Both the position numbers and the translations under genes were made by a program. Positions 47,843 through 60,837 of a stretch of 62,915 nucleotides of DNA are shown piece by piece. The stretch's first letter is position 1. Each line of letters begins with the position of its first letter. Below the pieces are notes generated by a model. It saw only the letters and a list, made by a program, of their open reading frames with translations. It had not been told where the DNA came from and did no database searches. The DNA is from Scleroderma bovista (lineage: Eukaryota; Basidiomycota; Agaricomycetes; Boletales; Sclerodermataceae). The stretch covers positions 1 through 62,915 of the forward strand of contig JAYMGJ010000498.1 of NCBI GenBank assembly GCA_037178675.1, given 5' to 3'.

Positions 47843-48644
47843 TTTTCGGGCAATGTTGGATTTGAACCGACGACAGCAGCGGCACAACATGTCATCAGCA
47901 ATCTACCATCAGCATAATAGAATTGCGGCATTACAAGAACGGCACAACATAAATACTGGTAATGGCTGTGCAGCTATCACGCAGGTGCCGCAATACCTTG
48001 CCAAGAATCACAAACGTGCTGCAGTAATAGCCGTGCGGCCATCATGCTTGCATGTGCGGCAATATGGGAATGACCGTGCCGTGTGGCAGTGTCAGCACGG
48101 TTGTGGACACTGGCATTTGCCACTGACATACTGGCCGGTGGCAGCCAGGCTGGTGGCTGTGCGAATAAGTACCGCAATGATAACATTAAATTAATGATGG
48201 CCGTACCGCAATGACTGACATGCGGCATTGATCCCTTTCTCAAGCTGCGGCTGTGTTAATACATGCCGCATCGATTGTTCCCCGAGAGACACACTCCAAA
48301 ATAAGGCAAATCATAATGCCGATCCGAGATCCCTTATTATTGTGATGGGACAATGCACTGTGACAGCCAATCACAAGCAATAGAAACACGGCCATCATGC
48401 AATATGAAATGCGGCAGTGTGGTTCATTAGCCGAATTGTCAGGACAATGATTGGTCGGACTTGTGGCTGAATTATTAACCTATATTTGATTTAGTCCACT
48501 TTGGTGTGCGACCACAATGCAAACATGTTGTGGTGTGAAATGCTTATATAATACATTGAACATCCTCCAGGCCGCACGGCAATCGGACCCAGTTCTTCCT
48601 CTCCTCAACCACTGCTTTACCATTTCCACATCCTTACAGTCTAT
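47843..48644. other. CGGCA/TGCCG-rich leader before accessory gene A
   Basis: Scattered GCGGCA and TGCCGCA words, both orientations, no gene. The last 100 bp precede the ATG at 48645. Confidence 0.5.
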
Positions 48645-50611
48645 ATGGCAACTTCAGAAGGTTCTCAGTTCGTCTCCGCCTCATCCGTTCAAGAGGATGT
48701 GTCAACGGCTACGTCCCTCACTGCAGAAGAAGTCATCGCCCAGGCCGCTGAAATAATTCAAGGCCGGATTGATGGCTTGAGAAGCACACGGGAGAAGGGT
48801 GTATGGTCGGAAGCAGTGTCAACTATCTGGGCCCAGGTGGTGCGTGGCAAATTTATCTGCAATCAATCAACTCACTGATTAGGATATGATAGCACCGGGT
48901 CGAGAATGTCCTGCAGGAGTTACCTGCAGGTTTCATTATACCGACTATCATCGTTGCTGCCGACCAGTTTATGGAGGCGCCAGAGGTGATCCTGTCGACA
49001 GGGAAGTGGCCTCACTTCCCGGACATTGTTAACGCCACGGACCACGATATCCGGGACCATCCCTGGTTCCAACTAGGCAAGCCGCAGAAGAAGGTGGACA
49101 AGGGAAAGAGGAGAGCGGTAGAGCCGTCAGGGAACAATGCAGTGGCAGGACCATCGGGGGTAAAGGAGACAGAGGTGCAAGGCAGTCGTGGCCAAGTAGG
49201 TGAGCCCAGTGAAACTGAGGACTCACAAGCAGTGCCAGAAGGAAGCCGTGCCATCGAGGATGATGAGGTGCCTAGGGGCCGCAGTCGCAGTCGCAAGCCG
49301 AGGAAGCGTGCCCAATCTGTCGCAACGATCAACAGCGACGGTGATGATGAAGAAGCCTCATCGCAACCACGGCCAAAGCGACCAAGGCCAAACGTTCGCG
49401 ACATGCAGACACCAGACGCAGGCTATGAGTGGGTGGATGACAAGGATCGCTGCATCAAGTGCGTACAGCGAGATCGACGGTGTGCAGCGAACCCAGGCCG
49501 TGCTTGCTGGCAATGTTGCTGCAGCAAGATTGCATGCAGTATGATGACGGCAGTCAGAGCGAGGTCAAGGTCGCGTTCACAAGCACCGAGGAAACCTGCA
49601 CCGTGTCAGCGTTCACCATCTGCACCCTCAACGCTCAACCGAGGAAGGTCACAGCGTGCAAAAAGCCAACGTCAGACCCCGGCACCAGCAGCGGCCAATC
49701 CGCCCAGGAAACCAAGTAAGTCATTCATTATTCGAACAATTTAATATTATTTCTATCGATATTCCATCCAGTTTTTGATGGGATACTGATCAATACTCCA
49801 GCATGGCTAGGGAAGACATCGAGGATGGCAAGTCCATCGTCAACGGCCGCCGGCAGTGGCACGAACCCTCCCACAACACCGGGAGACAGTACAAATACGT
49901 CGAATGTACAAGATCTCGAGGAGGAGGTTGTCCATTTGAGGGAAAAGCAGGCCAAAACGGAACGAAAGGTGGACGAAGCGAATGCAAGATTGGCCGTTGC
50001 GCTCGGAGAAGTCGCCAGCTTACGGCAGGTGGTTGAAGCGATGCGGGAACAGCTGTTCCCAACACCATCCCACCTTCAATGTCTGGCATCGCGGCAGGCA
50101 TTCGCACCGACACAGCCGGCATCTGACTCAACATGTCCCGAGGTCTCGCAGTGCGCTCACCCCAGTCCGCCAAACCTGTTGGCACTAGCGCCTACCACAA
50201 TGCTGGAAGAAATGGCATCGTCCAACAATCCGTCCCGACATGGCTCGAGCGAGCCGACCGGCACCCATGGTATGCAGGTTGCGCTGCGCAACAATGCCTC
50301 AAGTCTGGAGGTGGCAACTCCAGGCTTGGTCGATGAAAGGGGTGCCAGCAAGCCAACTGGTGATAGCTACAACTGGGCCCCACCAAAAGGTAAGTCTGTC
50401 AATTACCAAGCCATGTGCTACTGATCACAAGATTGTGTTGTTGACAGCGATTTGTGATGAAGTGGCCGCAACCATAGAGACCGGCAATATTCCGGCAATC
50501 GAGGTCAGCCCGCCGGAAGATGGAGATGTTGGGCCGGCATCCGATATGGAGATTGGGAGTTCCGATGCTGATGCCGGGCATGATGCCGGTGTGCAAATGG
50601 AAACGGACTAA
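48645..50611 (+). CDS. KDZ accessory gene A: Cys-cluster and coiled-coil protein
   Basis: Exons: 48645 to about 48838, about 48891-49710, 49802-50387 and about 50448-50611. N-terminal alpha-helical part (SLTAEEVIAQAAEIIQG, HRVENVLQELPAGFIIPTII, WPHFPDIVNATDHD). Then a charged Ser/Glu-rich linker with RGRSRSRKPRKRAQS and RPKRPRP, likely nuclear signals. A Zn2Cys6-like cluster follows (DKDRCIKCVQRDRRC, GRACWQCCCSKIAC; about 49440-49545), then another Arg/Ser-rich block and, after an intron, a coiled coil (NVQDLEEEVVHLREKQAKTE, VASLRQVVEAMREQLF). The end is acidic. Proteins with this Cys cluster are common near KDZ elements and in Agaricomycetes generally. DNA binding is inferred. Confidence 0.65.
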
Positions 50612-50969
50612 TTTTCTTTTATCATACCTATGTCTTTTGTACAATTTCCGCTTCCTATTCCATGTATACCATATACATCACATTGTAAAGTATATTTATG
50701 CATGTAGAGTTGTCCTTGTGAATCATTGACACAGCCTGAGAACTCTGTCAGAGATATGCCAGTAATGGTCTCAACCACAGCCATGAATGCATTGCCAATA
50801 TGTCGCCGGCACATCCCAAATTTACCTGTGGAGTAACTTTTCAATGTTACTGATATACATGAATACCAAGAGCAGGCTAGATATGTCCTACAGATGTAAC
50901 TATAATTGCCATGTATGGCAGCATCAAGTATTGGAAGGAGCAACATACTTTTAATCCACTGGCACAACA

Positions 50970-51545
50970 CAATCAGCAGAACATACAAGGGAGAACATAC
51001 ACTCGGCACTGCATCGGCACATACAATCGGCATACAATCGGCACAACCACCGGCGGCATTACATCCATGCCGCTGCAACAGTGATCAGCACTTGCATAAC
51101 ATTGGCACTTGCAAACCATTCGCACAAGACACTATCGGCACAGCAACATCGGCACAACATACCATCGGCACAACATACCATCGGCACTACATACCATCGG
51201 CACATCACACTTGTGACACAGCACACTATTGGCACTATGTACATGATACTATCCCAATCTTTCGCCGGCAAATGCAAGATTTACCTTTGCAGTAATTCTT
51301 CGATGTTACCGATATACATAAATAGCAAGAGTATCTATAATTGCCGTGGATGGCGGCATTAGGTGTTGATTGAGGTAACATACTGTAATCAGCACAGCAT
51401 TCCATTGGAACATGCATACGGTAGACAATCGGCACACACCCCAGCGGCAGGACATACATTTGTAATACCATCAGCACTTGTATAACATCGGCACTTGCCG
51501 ATACCTTTGGCACAACACACTATCAGCAAATCTTTCCAGTGGTGA
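50970..51545 (+). repeat. CGGCACAAC array between accessory genes
   Basis: More than 15 copies of (A/T)CGGCAC(A/T) with AACATACCAT or AACATTGGCAC spacers, all CGGCAC on plus. The same word occurs, inverted, at the right end of the territory. Confidence 0.75.
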
Positions 51546-52283
51546 GATAAATGAACTATATATGGAAACCATTATTATATAATCATTCAATTGTGATTTC
51601 CATTCCACGTCAATTCCATCTTGTCAACTTGCATCTTTGCTACCGCTATACCACCTAAGTCTGTCAGATTTGATAGCGCAAGTCCGCAGAAATTGAGTGA
51701 GTAATTTCTCTCCTCTGAGCTGATCTGCATGACATCATTATCAGCCATTCCTGCACTGCCAGTGTGGCACCCGCCTCCATCCATTGTCGATGAACGCCTG
51801 CCATCAAGCATGGACTGGATGCCACCCTCTCCCCCACGCCACGGGATGCGCACAGGTGAAACAAATGTGTCTGTGAGGAACAACGATGCAATGTCTGGGG
51901 ACAGCAACAGACAAGCAACAGCGGCAAACAATCAGTTGCCGGCCCCCTCGCAATCAGCTCCGATCAACCTCCCTGGCCCTTCAGCACACGAGATGCGTGC
52001 AGCAACCCCCACGACTAGATCCCAGGCTTGGATGCCACCGTTGCCTCCAATCGCTGCCAGTTCATCCAATGTGCCGTCTACCCTCACCATTCGGTTGCAG
52101 GCATCAATGCCACCCCCGGCAGCAATGCCAGCTACCCCATCGGTTCGGCCATCATCCCAAGGCACCCAACCGCAAGCATGGATGCCACCGTCGCCATCCC
52201 CCACGATGGCCGCATGGATCCCGCCCTCTCCAGTGCACATGCCATGTATTGGGACGTCATCCCCATCAATGCCGGCATCCTCA

Positions 52284-52412
52284 GTCCCGGCATCACCGTC
52301 CAGCCTGGCATCACCATCCAGCCCGGCATCGCCATCGCTCCCGGCATCGCCATCGCTCCCGGCATCGCCATCGCTCCCGGCATCGCCATCGAGCCCGGCA
52401 TCGCTATCTAGC
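52284..52412 (+). repeat. 18-bp coding tandem repeat
   Basis: GCTCCCGGCATCGCCATC, about seven units, encodes Ser-Leu/Ser-Pro-Ala-Ser-Pro. Other frames and the minus strand are also open, so long overlapping open frames here are shadows. Confidence 0.85.
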
Positions 52413-52879
52413 CCAGCATCAAGCCAGCGGATTCCCACCTCCCCAATGGAGGCAGAATCATCTCCTGAGGCTGTATCTGGATCGCATGCACGATTCCGGG
52501 AACACGTGCATGCAGAGGATGGTAAGTCAGTATTACTGCAGGAATTATGTGTATTTAACAATCATCCAGTGGAATATTTTGAGATGGTGGACAGGATTAA
52601 TGCATTGCATGAGCATTTGGATCCATTCCAGAGTGATGCGCTTTCATGTAAGTCTCTCTTGGGCTTGATCCATAGTATCAGTTGATCAGTTGTCATCTAG
52701 TGGCCTCTGCAAGGCAAGTTGCTACATCCGTCCCTCCTAGGAACTTGCCTGACCTACTCCCACTCGATGCCGGCCTTGATCACCCTATGATCGTGGCCTA
52801 CATTCATTACGCAAACACGTTGCTCAACACCGCCAGGTTGTGGAGATCGGAAATGTGCCGGAGAGCGATGTTGGCAAAT

Positions 52880-54149
52880 TGTCATATCCATACTTTTCCA
52901 GTCGCAACTCCGGTCTAACCATGGCCCGCCTGACCTCTCCTTAGGCATAGATGCAACTCCGGATCTAGTCCGGCCATCTCCAGCCCTATAGCTGCACTCC
53001 AGCTCAACTCCGGTCACTACGTCCATCTCCGCCTCAGGACTAACCCCTGTCTCCCTACAGACAGATCCGCGGTCTAACTCCTCCGTGTCGGACCTGTACC
53101 TACCACTAGTCGCTACTCCGGTTTCAGTCCGGCCACTCCCTTAGCCTTGCCTGCGACGTAGCCCAACTCCGGCTGGTACATCCAACTCCGGCTCAGTTCT
53201 GCTCCTGTTCCACTCCGCTTCCCCTGATAGGTCCACCAATGGCCTTGGACATTTCCATGTCCAACTCCGGACCTTCCTCCGGCTACTCTGCCCTTCCTCC
53301 AGTTGTACACTCCCTCCGCTCATACACTCCCTCCGCTCTTGCACTTCCTCCGGTCCCGCTTCCTCCGGTTCCACTTCCTCCGGTCCTGGACATCGCTCCG
53401 GACTTAACATTAGTTAAGTCCACCTCTGACCCTTACCTGTCCTCTTCCGACCTAGTTCCCTTGTCCCTGCTTTTCCTCCGTCGTCCCTGTAACTCTAGTT
53501 CCCCGTGTCTGCTTCCGCTCCGGTTTATTTTCCTGTCCCTGCTTTATTTTCTTGTACCTGGTTTATTTTCCTGTCTGCTTCTGCTCCATCCCTTGTCTCG
53601 ACATTAAGGTGTTTACTTGTCACCGTATATACTCACCTTAGTTTCATTACTATATAAACTACCATACTCCGGCCTAGTAGTCCTTAGATCAAATCTCGAC
53701 TAAGATACTCCCCACTCTGTACTACCCATTATGCTCTCCTAATCCATCTGTTCATCTGAACTCCTGAACTCCGGCCAACTCCGGCCTCCGTCCTATCTCA
53801 TCCCCTTGGTCCTATGTCCGATCCTAGCAAGTCTCCTACTTGCACGAGGGCAAAAGCCACCTCTGTCCCAGACTCGACGCTAGACCTCTCAGGACTTATC
53901 CCACCTCTGGGATGTCCTTCGTCCGGACAAACTGTGCTTTACTCCGGTCCACTTTCCCGCGGTCCGGACTAACTCCGCAAAACCCGGACTTACTTCCAGT
54001 GCTCCTCCAGCGCCCGGACTTCGTCCGTATGACCCGGACTTGACTCTCTGGACTAAGTAGCACATACTAGTGCCAGGACTTACCTCCTCATTAGTTCCCT
54101 GCACCCCTGGACCTCCTAGTAAGATCGTCGAGGAGAACCGGTTTTGACA
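52880..54149 (+). mobile_element. Solo LTR 1 (1270 bp) with CAAAT target duplication
   Basis: Begins TGTCATATCC and ends TTTTGACA, flanked by CAAAT at 52875-52879 and 54150-54154. It is packed with CTCCGG words. It shares TGTTTACTTGTCACCGTAT (53610) with the LTR at 60838 and has TATATAA at 53651. No internal retroelement genes, so a solo LTR, probably Ty3/gypsy-like from the TG...CA ends and 5-bp duplication. Confidence 0.85.
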
Positions 54150-54342
54150 CAAATGTGCGGGATATGTTGGCTAGGTCAGCCCGACTTGGCGAGAATGGTG
54201 ACATAATTGAGTCCGATCACCCTGAGGATGTGGTAGTATTAGATCCCTCCAAGCTGTAGTTTTGTTACAGTAGTGCGGCAATAAAATCTTTCGGCACAAG
54301 ACATGGCAGATTTGACAATAGCATTATTCTACAAGTATATTA

Positions 54343-56733
54343 TTTGCGGTGTCTCTTTGGGCTGGGCGTAGGGACATCGGCATCGGGCCGCTTTGGCCAC
54401 CTTCTTTGCCGTTCTGGTTGACTAGGCCCGGCAATGGCATTGACATGTTGAGCCCTGGCAATCCGGCGTGTGCTGGCAGCCCGCTTCCCCTTGCCTCCAG
54501 AGTGTGTGGCATCATCATCCCCTGATCGACCACCCTCCATCCCATTTGTGTTGCCAATGGAATGCATAGTTAATTCACCAACTATCATTTGTCGGAATTG
54601 CTCAAATGGATATTGAAATAGGCAAACTTACATTCCACCGGCGCATCGGCTGTGTTCTTTTTAACCCGGGGCTTTGGCTTCATCGGTCCATTAGCATTGA
54701 CGTTGCCGGGATCCATATGTGCTTTTTCTTATATGAGAATACGTGCCATTTCCAAGTAATTGAGACCAATACCCACCTTGCTGTTTAGGTTCGGCCGGCT
54801 GCCGTGCTGTCAGTGCCGCTGATGCTCTTCGTCAAGATGGTCCCACCGGCATAACAAAACCAAGCCCCACGCACCATTTTCCTTAGCATTATGTCCATCT
54901 GAGTCATCCTCTATATATAAACTTCATATTCTGACAACAAAAATATTCAAAGGAACTGACCAGGCTGTTCAATGGGCGTTGTATGGCTTGCTGACAGGGA
55001 TGTTCCAAATGTAGGAGGATCAAATGCTTGGAATACGGATGGGGCGTACCATCATCCTGGTTTGACCGGCATTGGTTTTTGTTTGTTGCACTGGACTCCC
55101 TCTCCTCTGGGGCCTCTTCTTTTATGCATGTCAATGGTTGCATAACATGGTTGAAAGATCCATACCAATTGTGCGCCGCCTCTTCCGACCGCTTGCGAGT
55201 TCCACATCTCGTGCCGCAGGTTCTTTGAACCAGTCAAAACAAGTTGATAAAAGTATTCAGAGCTAACCTTTCAGGGGCGGCTTTGCTGCACTTATCATTC
55301 CGGCCACTGAGTCTTCACAATCTGATACTGGATCTTGTAATCCACCATCCATATCTCTCCATTTGTGAAATGTCAGTACATCTTCCGGATCTGTCACTTG
55401 CCTATCGCGCCAGAATTCCAGTACCTTTGTAACTTCCTGATTTGTGAGCCGGGTCGGCTCTTTGAACTCCCAATGCCGCGGCAGGTACACAGATGAAATG
55501 TAGATACCGGTCTTTGCATGTATGGCAGCCCAAGGAACACTGGCACTTGGCTTGCCGCATGCCTTGCCTGCGGCAAGGGGTCAATTCTCCATCTATTTAC
55601 AAGGAAGAACTTACGATAATGCCATGTCACAAAGGTCCTCATAACATCCTTTCTCTCCAATGCTTGCATATCGAGGATGATCGGAATCATTGGTGTGCCA
55701 TCTTCCATTGTTGGTAAAACAGTTTTCAGCCTCTTCTGCCCTTTCTTCCGGCAGAGCGTCAGTCCGGCATCTTCATCGCTATCATCGTGTTCTTCCCCTC
55801 CTATGGCCTGCTGTGCATAGGCATCCCAGTGGTGCTTGATGTCATCCCAATCGGCAAAGGTCTTCCCTTGTCCCAATGCCGAATTAAAGTCATGCCTGTG
55901 AATGTGAGTATACAAATACCACAAGTGAGAAGTGACATACATTCCCATCATGGGCTGACCATTCCGGCCCTTCCATGCCGCCATCACAACCACCTGCATC
56001 CCACACTGCCGCCACATTTCCTGCGCAAACTGTTTGACATATTGTCGGCCTTTTGTCTCAGCCATTCTGTTTGCAGATGAATAATTGTCGAGATAACATG
56101 TCAAACTTACTCGGCCTGGACCTCTGCCGGCGGCTGCTCCTTGTTCCATTCATCAGCCTGCTTTGCCGCAGCATCCCTTTCCTCCTGGGTGAGCTTCCCC
56201 ATGATGCATCCTACCGCCTTTTGGTAGCCTTTAATCATGCCTGTGCTTCCTTGGGCAATTCCGGCCCGTTCGAATTCGGCTTCGATTTCTTTTTTCTTCG
56301 ACTTCATTACGACTGATCTGGCAGTCCACCTACGTCCATACTTTACTAGGGCCTTTCGGGCACGGGCTCGGCTGTGGTTATACAACCAATTTTTAATTGC
56401 CTGATATCACTGATGCATCAGTAGTCCATGTGAAGTTATGGAAATGGGGCGCACTTTTTTTTTCTTCTCCCATTCGTGTCCTTTGAGTGTGCTATTGGCA
56501 GGGAGATTTTTGATTTTTGCCTTCATGGCATTCTTCATACCTTTCCTTTGGTTGCTGTCAGCTGCCTTCCAGTCTTCCAAGGCTTCCTCAAGGACCTCAA
56601 CCTCATCATCCTGGAGTTTTGTTTTTACCACATTTTGTGGTGCCTCTGTGCCCGACGAGTCAGAAGAATGGTCTTGCTCATCTTCTGTATCAGGATTCTC
56701 CATAGATCTGCTGGATGAACGACTGCGGGCCAT
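54343..56733 (-). CDS. KDZ partner gene, nuclear-type charged protein
   Basis: Gene found divergent to the transposase; I recognise the type as a KDZ neighbour but not its function. The start MARSRSSSRSMENPDTEDEQ at 56733 is Ser/acidic. Next are AIKNWLYNHSRARARKALVK (about 56345-56404), RAGIAQGSTGMIKGYQKAVG, and after an intron YVKQFAQEMWRQCGMQVVVM and AAWKGRNGQPMMGM. Then HDFNSALGQGKTFADWDDIK, the acidic GGEEHDDSDEDAGL, PTMEDGTPMIPIILD, and in later exons RHWEFKEPTRLTNQEVTKVL and FHKWRDMDGG. The last exon ends RRWPKRPDAD and SPKRHRK, a likely nuclear signal, stop at 54340-54342. At least eight short introns. A role in transposition next to the transposase is inference from the arrangement. 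Confidence 0.65.
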
Positions 56734-57110
56734 GCTGTATGTTGAGTAGACTTAGATACTTTGTTGAGTGGTGCTGTGCTAGAGAAGTCCTGGACACTTT
56801 GTTGAAGGATTCCCGAGCTATTGTTTTCTCCCATGTCAATTAGTGTTCAATTCCTCCATGCCGACCTCTTTTGGAAAATCCATTGGTGAGCTAGCTACTT
56901 CTGGGGCCGGCTATGTTGTTCAGCAGCTAACAAGCTATTTCCGGACTTTAACTTAGGATCTAATTCAGTAGCGGCCACCATATATGGGATTTTTGCATTG
57001 GTGCCTGATCTTCAAGTCCATATTACAAAAGCTAGATCCAAATCGGCAGATCCAAAGATCCCTTTCCGATCACTGTCCATGCTGTTTCAATGAGGCTTCA
57101 GTGAGATACA
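56734..57110. promoter_or_regulatory. Divergent promoter of partner gene and transposase
   Basis: 377 bp between the two divergent starts. No CGGCAC array here and no clear TATA box. Confidence 0.5.
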
Positions 57111-60100
57111 ATGTGGAAAGACTTTGTGCAGGGATTTCCTCATCAGATACCACTCATGGCAAAGTCCAAGATACAACCTGCTGGTAGCTCTACTCTGGTG
57201 GTTCATGTAACATGGCAGGCATTCAAATCAAGGAGGGGATCTATTGATAAGATGGTGAAGGCAACGCCCCGAAAGAAGGCCCGTCATGGAAAAGCTCCTT
57301 CAAATGACACTCCGACCCAGTCAGCATCTATAGGATTAGAACAATCCCAACTGTTTCCAGATGATGGCCAGCCATACATTTCCATGGATGATCTTCCACC
57401 CCGAAAGAGAACAGGTGTGTCAAAGAATCAGGTGTGTGATTTATTCCGATCCTGCACTTGCCATGTCCTCCTGAAGGCATAATAGGACAGTTACTTATTG
57501 GCATGGTTGCCATACAAGCAGAGGTACCTCCAGGTCCTTCTGGACATGGAGGCACCCCCTCACCCAAGGGTCTGCATGTTGTGTCAAGGAGATGGCACGT
57601 ACAGATGCGCCGAATGCATCCACCGGCCCTTGCTCTGCAGTTCCTGTTGCAGAAAGGAACACAAGTTGCGGCCCTTCCACCGGGTGGACCAATGGAACGG
57701 TACATTCTTTGAGGAATCATCGTTACAACTGGTGAGTCATCAATTCTATGTGGCATACAGCAACAACTCATTTAGAAGGCTGGGTTGGTGGTACACCTCG
57801 GCCATGGTGGGGATCCGTGTCCGAATGGCAAGATGGATGGTGAGGACATTGCTGGTGATGTTGAGGATGAATGGGAGGATATTCAGGACCAACCAAGACC
57901 ACATCATCTTTCTGGAGGAATGGACAGATCTTGCCTAACTGTAGTGCATACATCTGGGGTACATTTTTGCGATGTGAGGTATTGTAACTGTCCAGATGCA
58001 GGAGCTTCGCATTTGCAGTTGGTCAAAGCAGGACTCTTCCCGGCAACTACAAAGGAACCTAGGACTGTATTCACCTTCCAAGTATTGGATGACTTCATTA
58101 TGGATAATGTGGAGTGCGGCACCTCTGCCATGAATTATTACAGCAAGCTTCGGCGAGTCACATCCAATGCATTTCCCGGCCTTGTACTGGTGAGTTCAAA
58201 GCATGATATTAAGGACCCGATGACACCACCAACACTGATCCAAGAACAGATACAGAGAGCTACTCAGGGTGTCGAGGATGTGGAGGCTGTTAAAGCTGTT
58301 GAAATGGCAAGGTTTTCATCCAGGATCTCCTGATCCCAAGAGGGGGGAATTGGTGCTGTTCTGTCTGGCATGCCCACAACCAGGAGTAAACATTCCATCC
58401 AGTGAAGATGTAGACCTCTCGGAGTAAGTAATGTTTTATTTTTACTTGTACTTATTGAGCAGCTGCATGATATAGGTGGAAATATTCTAGGACCATTGTG
58501 ATGGATGGAAACTTCAAGGCCGAGCATATGTGGCCAAAGAATTCAGCTAATGAAGTTTGGCTCATGGACGGAATGGGATTCATGGTTACAATGCCGGAAT
58601 ATAAGGATTATCTGGCCGGAACATTGAACCGGGTCGAGGTTTGTGATTGCACATGTTTACAATATGGTTCAGCATTGTAATGGAATTCACAGAAATCTGA
58701 CTGTAGCAACCATCAAGCAGTAAACCAGGCAAATGCTAAAAGAAATCAGCTGGCATCTACTGGAATTGGCGGGTGTGCATGTGCACGGCATGGATGCTTT
58801 GTACCCCATGCAATGGTTGACTTTCAGAAGGGAGAGCAGTATGTGCCGACATGTTGCATGCATTCCACCCTAACAGGAAGATAGGCAGGTAAATATGGAT
58901 TATGCTCTGGCACATGCCGTGCAACATGGGATGGATCCACAACAAAAAGTCATAACCTTTTATGACATCAATTGCCAATACAGCAAAAACCTAAAGCGCC
59001 GGCTAGAAGCAAACAATTTTATATCCTTACCACCTGGGCTATGGATTCAACCTAGCATTGGGCTCTGGCATGTACATGGTCACAAGGCAGAATGTTTCAC
59101 CCGATATGCTCCCAATTTCATTTCTGGTGTAGGCCGCATCGATGGTGAAATTATGGAGACTCTCTGGTCCTCTCTTAACATCATTTCGCCATCGGCCTGC
59201 GGAATGGCAACGCCGCATAGACAGGAGCTGCTTGATTTTCAAATGAATGACAACAACTTCTTAAAGATGGTGCGGATGCGTGAGTGGTATCACAATATCT
59301 TGCAGATTTTGGGTGAAGTATGCCAACAACATATTGCACAGCCATCTCCCTGAAAAGAAAATTGAAGAATGCTCAAGAGGCACTGATGTCCGCGGAAGGA
59401 GCATTTGCGGAGCTTGATACAAGGGTTCCGGTCGAGTTGCATGAGCTTTGGGCACAGCAAGAGAAATCAGCTTTGGAGAATAGGGCTACTGATCCAAAAT
59501 CAATGGACATATTTGAGGTGCACCTGGAAAAAGGTATTTACTTGCTTGGCTGATTTCAAACCAATTTGACGTATATGACAGCTCAAACAACGAAGTCGAT
59601 CGAAATGGATATTATAAGTAATCAGGGACCGGATGGTCGTATGCGTGGGGCAGCAACATGGATGGCAAGGGTATTGAAAGCCGAAGAATCACAAATTATT
59701 TTGGCCATAGATGTCCGCCACATTCATGCAAGGGCGACGGAAACACAAAGGTTGTCTATTGCCCGCCGGCAGGACCGCCTGCAGATGCAAATTGATCGGC
59801 TCTGTGAATCAGCTTCCCAATTTCTAGGCGAAGATTGGAATGAGGACATCTCGGATAATCTCATTTCCACAATGGACATCGATGAAGGTGATGGTGAAGA
59901 TGTATTTTCAGACACATTCCACCCACAAGATTCCAACTACTCGGATGCTGTGGTACTGCCCTTGCTGTCGTACCTGGGGATGCAGCAAGCCGATAGGTTG
60001 GGGCTTTTAACCATGGTGGATCAGGAGTTACGATTGAGGGAAGGTCAGGCCAACGATGCTCTACATGAACTAAGGGTTTCGCTGGCACACAAGGCAGTCA

Positions 60101-60674
60101 TCTTCTGGACCGACGTCAGACATGCCGGGACATACAATATGACTACGAGGGCCTGGGGGAAGGTGGGTAGTGCCGATGTGAAAGTGCAGCGGCATGCGGC
60201 AATATATCGTCGGTGCTGGAAACAAATGATAGCATTGAATGCAAGCGGCAACACATTGAACCGATACAAAATGTTGAGGAAAGAAGACCTAAAGATCAGT
60301 GCAACCATTGCCGACCCAAATGCAAGGGGTCATAGGGATGACACTTTGGCCTGGTTTTGGACAATGGATGTGCCGCGGGATACAGAGGTCAATGATTGGA
60401 TGTCTGAATGTAAGATGATTGCTCCTCATGTTAACACCGGCTGACATGTATAGTTTACCGGGTGCATTGGTTGAGGGCGAAAGCATTGCGAGACAGGTGG
60501 GACGAAGAGGTAAAACTATTGACATGTGAAGCCACCTGGACAAGACAATTTCTTTCGTATAGGGAAACACTTTGGAGAGATCAAAAGGAGGAGGCTAATA
60601 TGAGCGGAGAGATGGGGAGAGCATGCTATGCAGCAAAGCAATGTCAAATGTATGGTAGACTTGGTTGTGTATGA
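57111..60674 (+). CDS. KDZ (Kyakuja-Dileera-Zisupton) transposase with CxC2-like Cys cluster
   Basis: Cut-and-paste transposase type. First in-frame ATG is 57111; 57156 is an alternative. N-terminal basic part (MVKATPRKKARHGK), then after an intron the CxC2-like cluster CMLCQGDGTYRCAECIHRPL and LCSSCCRKEH (about 57573-57655), followed by PFHRVDQWNG. Next are GLVVHLGHGGDPCP, LTVVHTSGVHFCDVRYCNCP, GLFPATTKEPRTVFTFQVLD and ELVLFCLACPQPGVNI. Catalytic acids fit D-D-E: Asp 58504 in VMDGNFKAEHM, Asp 58974 in TFYDINCQYSKN, Glu 59147 or 59156 in RIDGEIMETLWSSLN. A Cys/His-rich insert GIGGCACARHGCFVPHAMVD lies between the first two. The helical C-terminal part (LRLREGQANDALHELRVSLA) follows. About ten introns. 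The frame across the intron near 58640-58685 was not resolved; otherwise the gene looks intact. Confidence 0.85.
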
Positions 60675-60837
60675 TTGGCATTGACCATCGGCATCAAATA
60701 CCACTATATGGTATGCAAAGAGGACATATTTAAAATGGATCATCAAGTGGCTGTTAGTGGAGAAAACAAGGTGCAACTGCAAGGTATTTATGGGGTGCAT
60801 ACCTTGGAATGAATGGATGATGGAATGGGAGGGTCAT

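Larger units (their letters stand above)
51729..54259 (+). pseudogene. KDZ accessory gene B, interrupted by a solo LTR
   Basis: Starts MTSLSAIPALPVWHPPPSIV. The first exon (to about 52650) is Pro/Ser/Ala-rich with an 18-bp tandem array, then DGKSVLLQELCVFNNHPVEY and DRINALHEHLDPFQSDALS. After an intron (about 52650-52703) come NLPDLLPLDAGLDHPMIVAY and LWRSEMCRRAMLAN. At this point (52879) an LTR begins. Immediately after the LTR and its duplicated CAAAT the same frame resumes (VRDMLARSARLGENGD...) and runs to an acidic end DPSKL and a stop at 54257-54259. Function unknown; it has no recognised domain. Apart from the insertion the gene seems intact, so the insertion is young. Confidence 0.65.

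Noticed and set aside
47551..47931. Cys-rich and Gln-rich open frames on both strands
   Set aside because: Shadows of the 33-bp minisatellite.
52132..52561. Collagen-like or Asp/Gly-repeat frames on the minus strand
   Set aside because: Produced by the 18-bp tandem repeat coding Ser-Pro-Ala on plus; no flanking gene structure.
52905..54160. CTCCGG-rich stretch taken first as a satellite
   Set aside because: TG...CA ends, the CAAAT duplication and similarity to 60838-61476 show it is an LTR.
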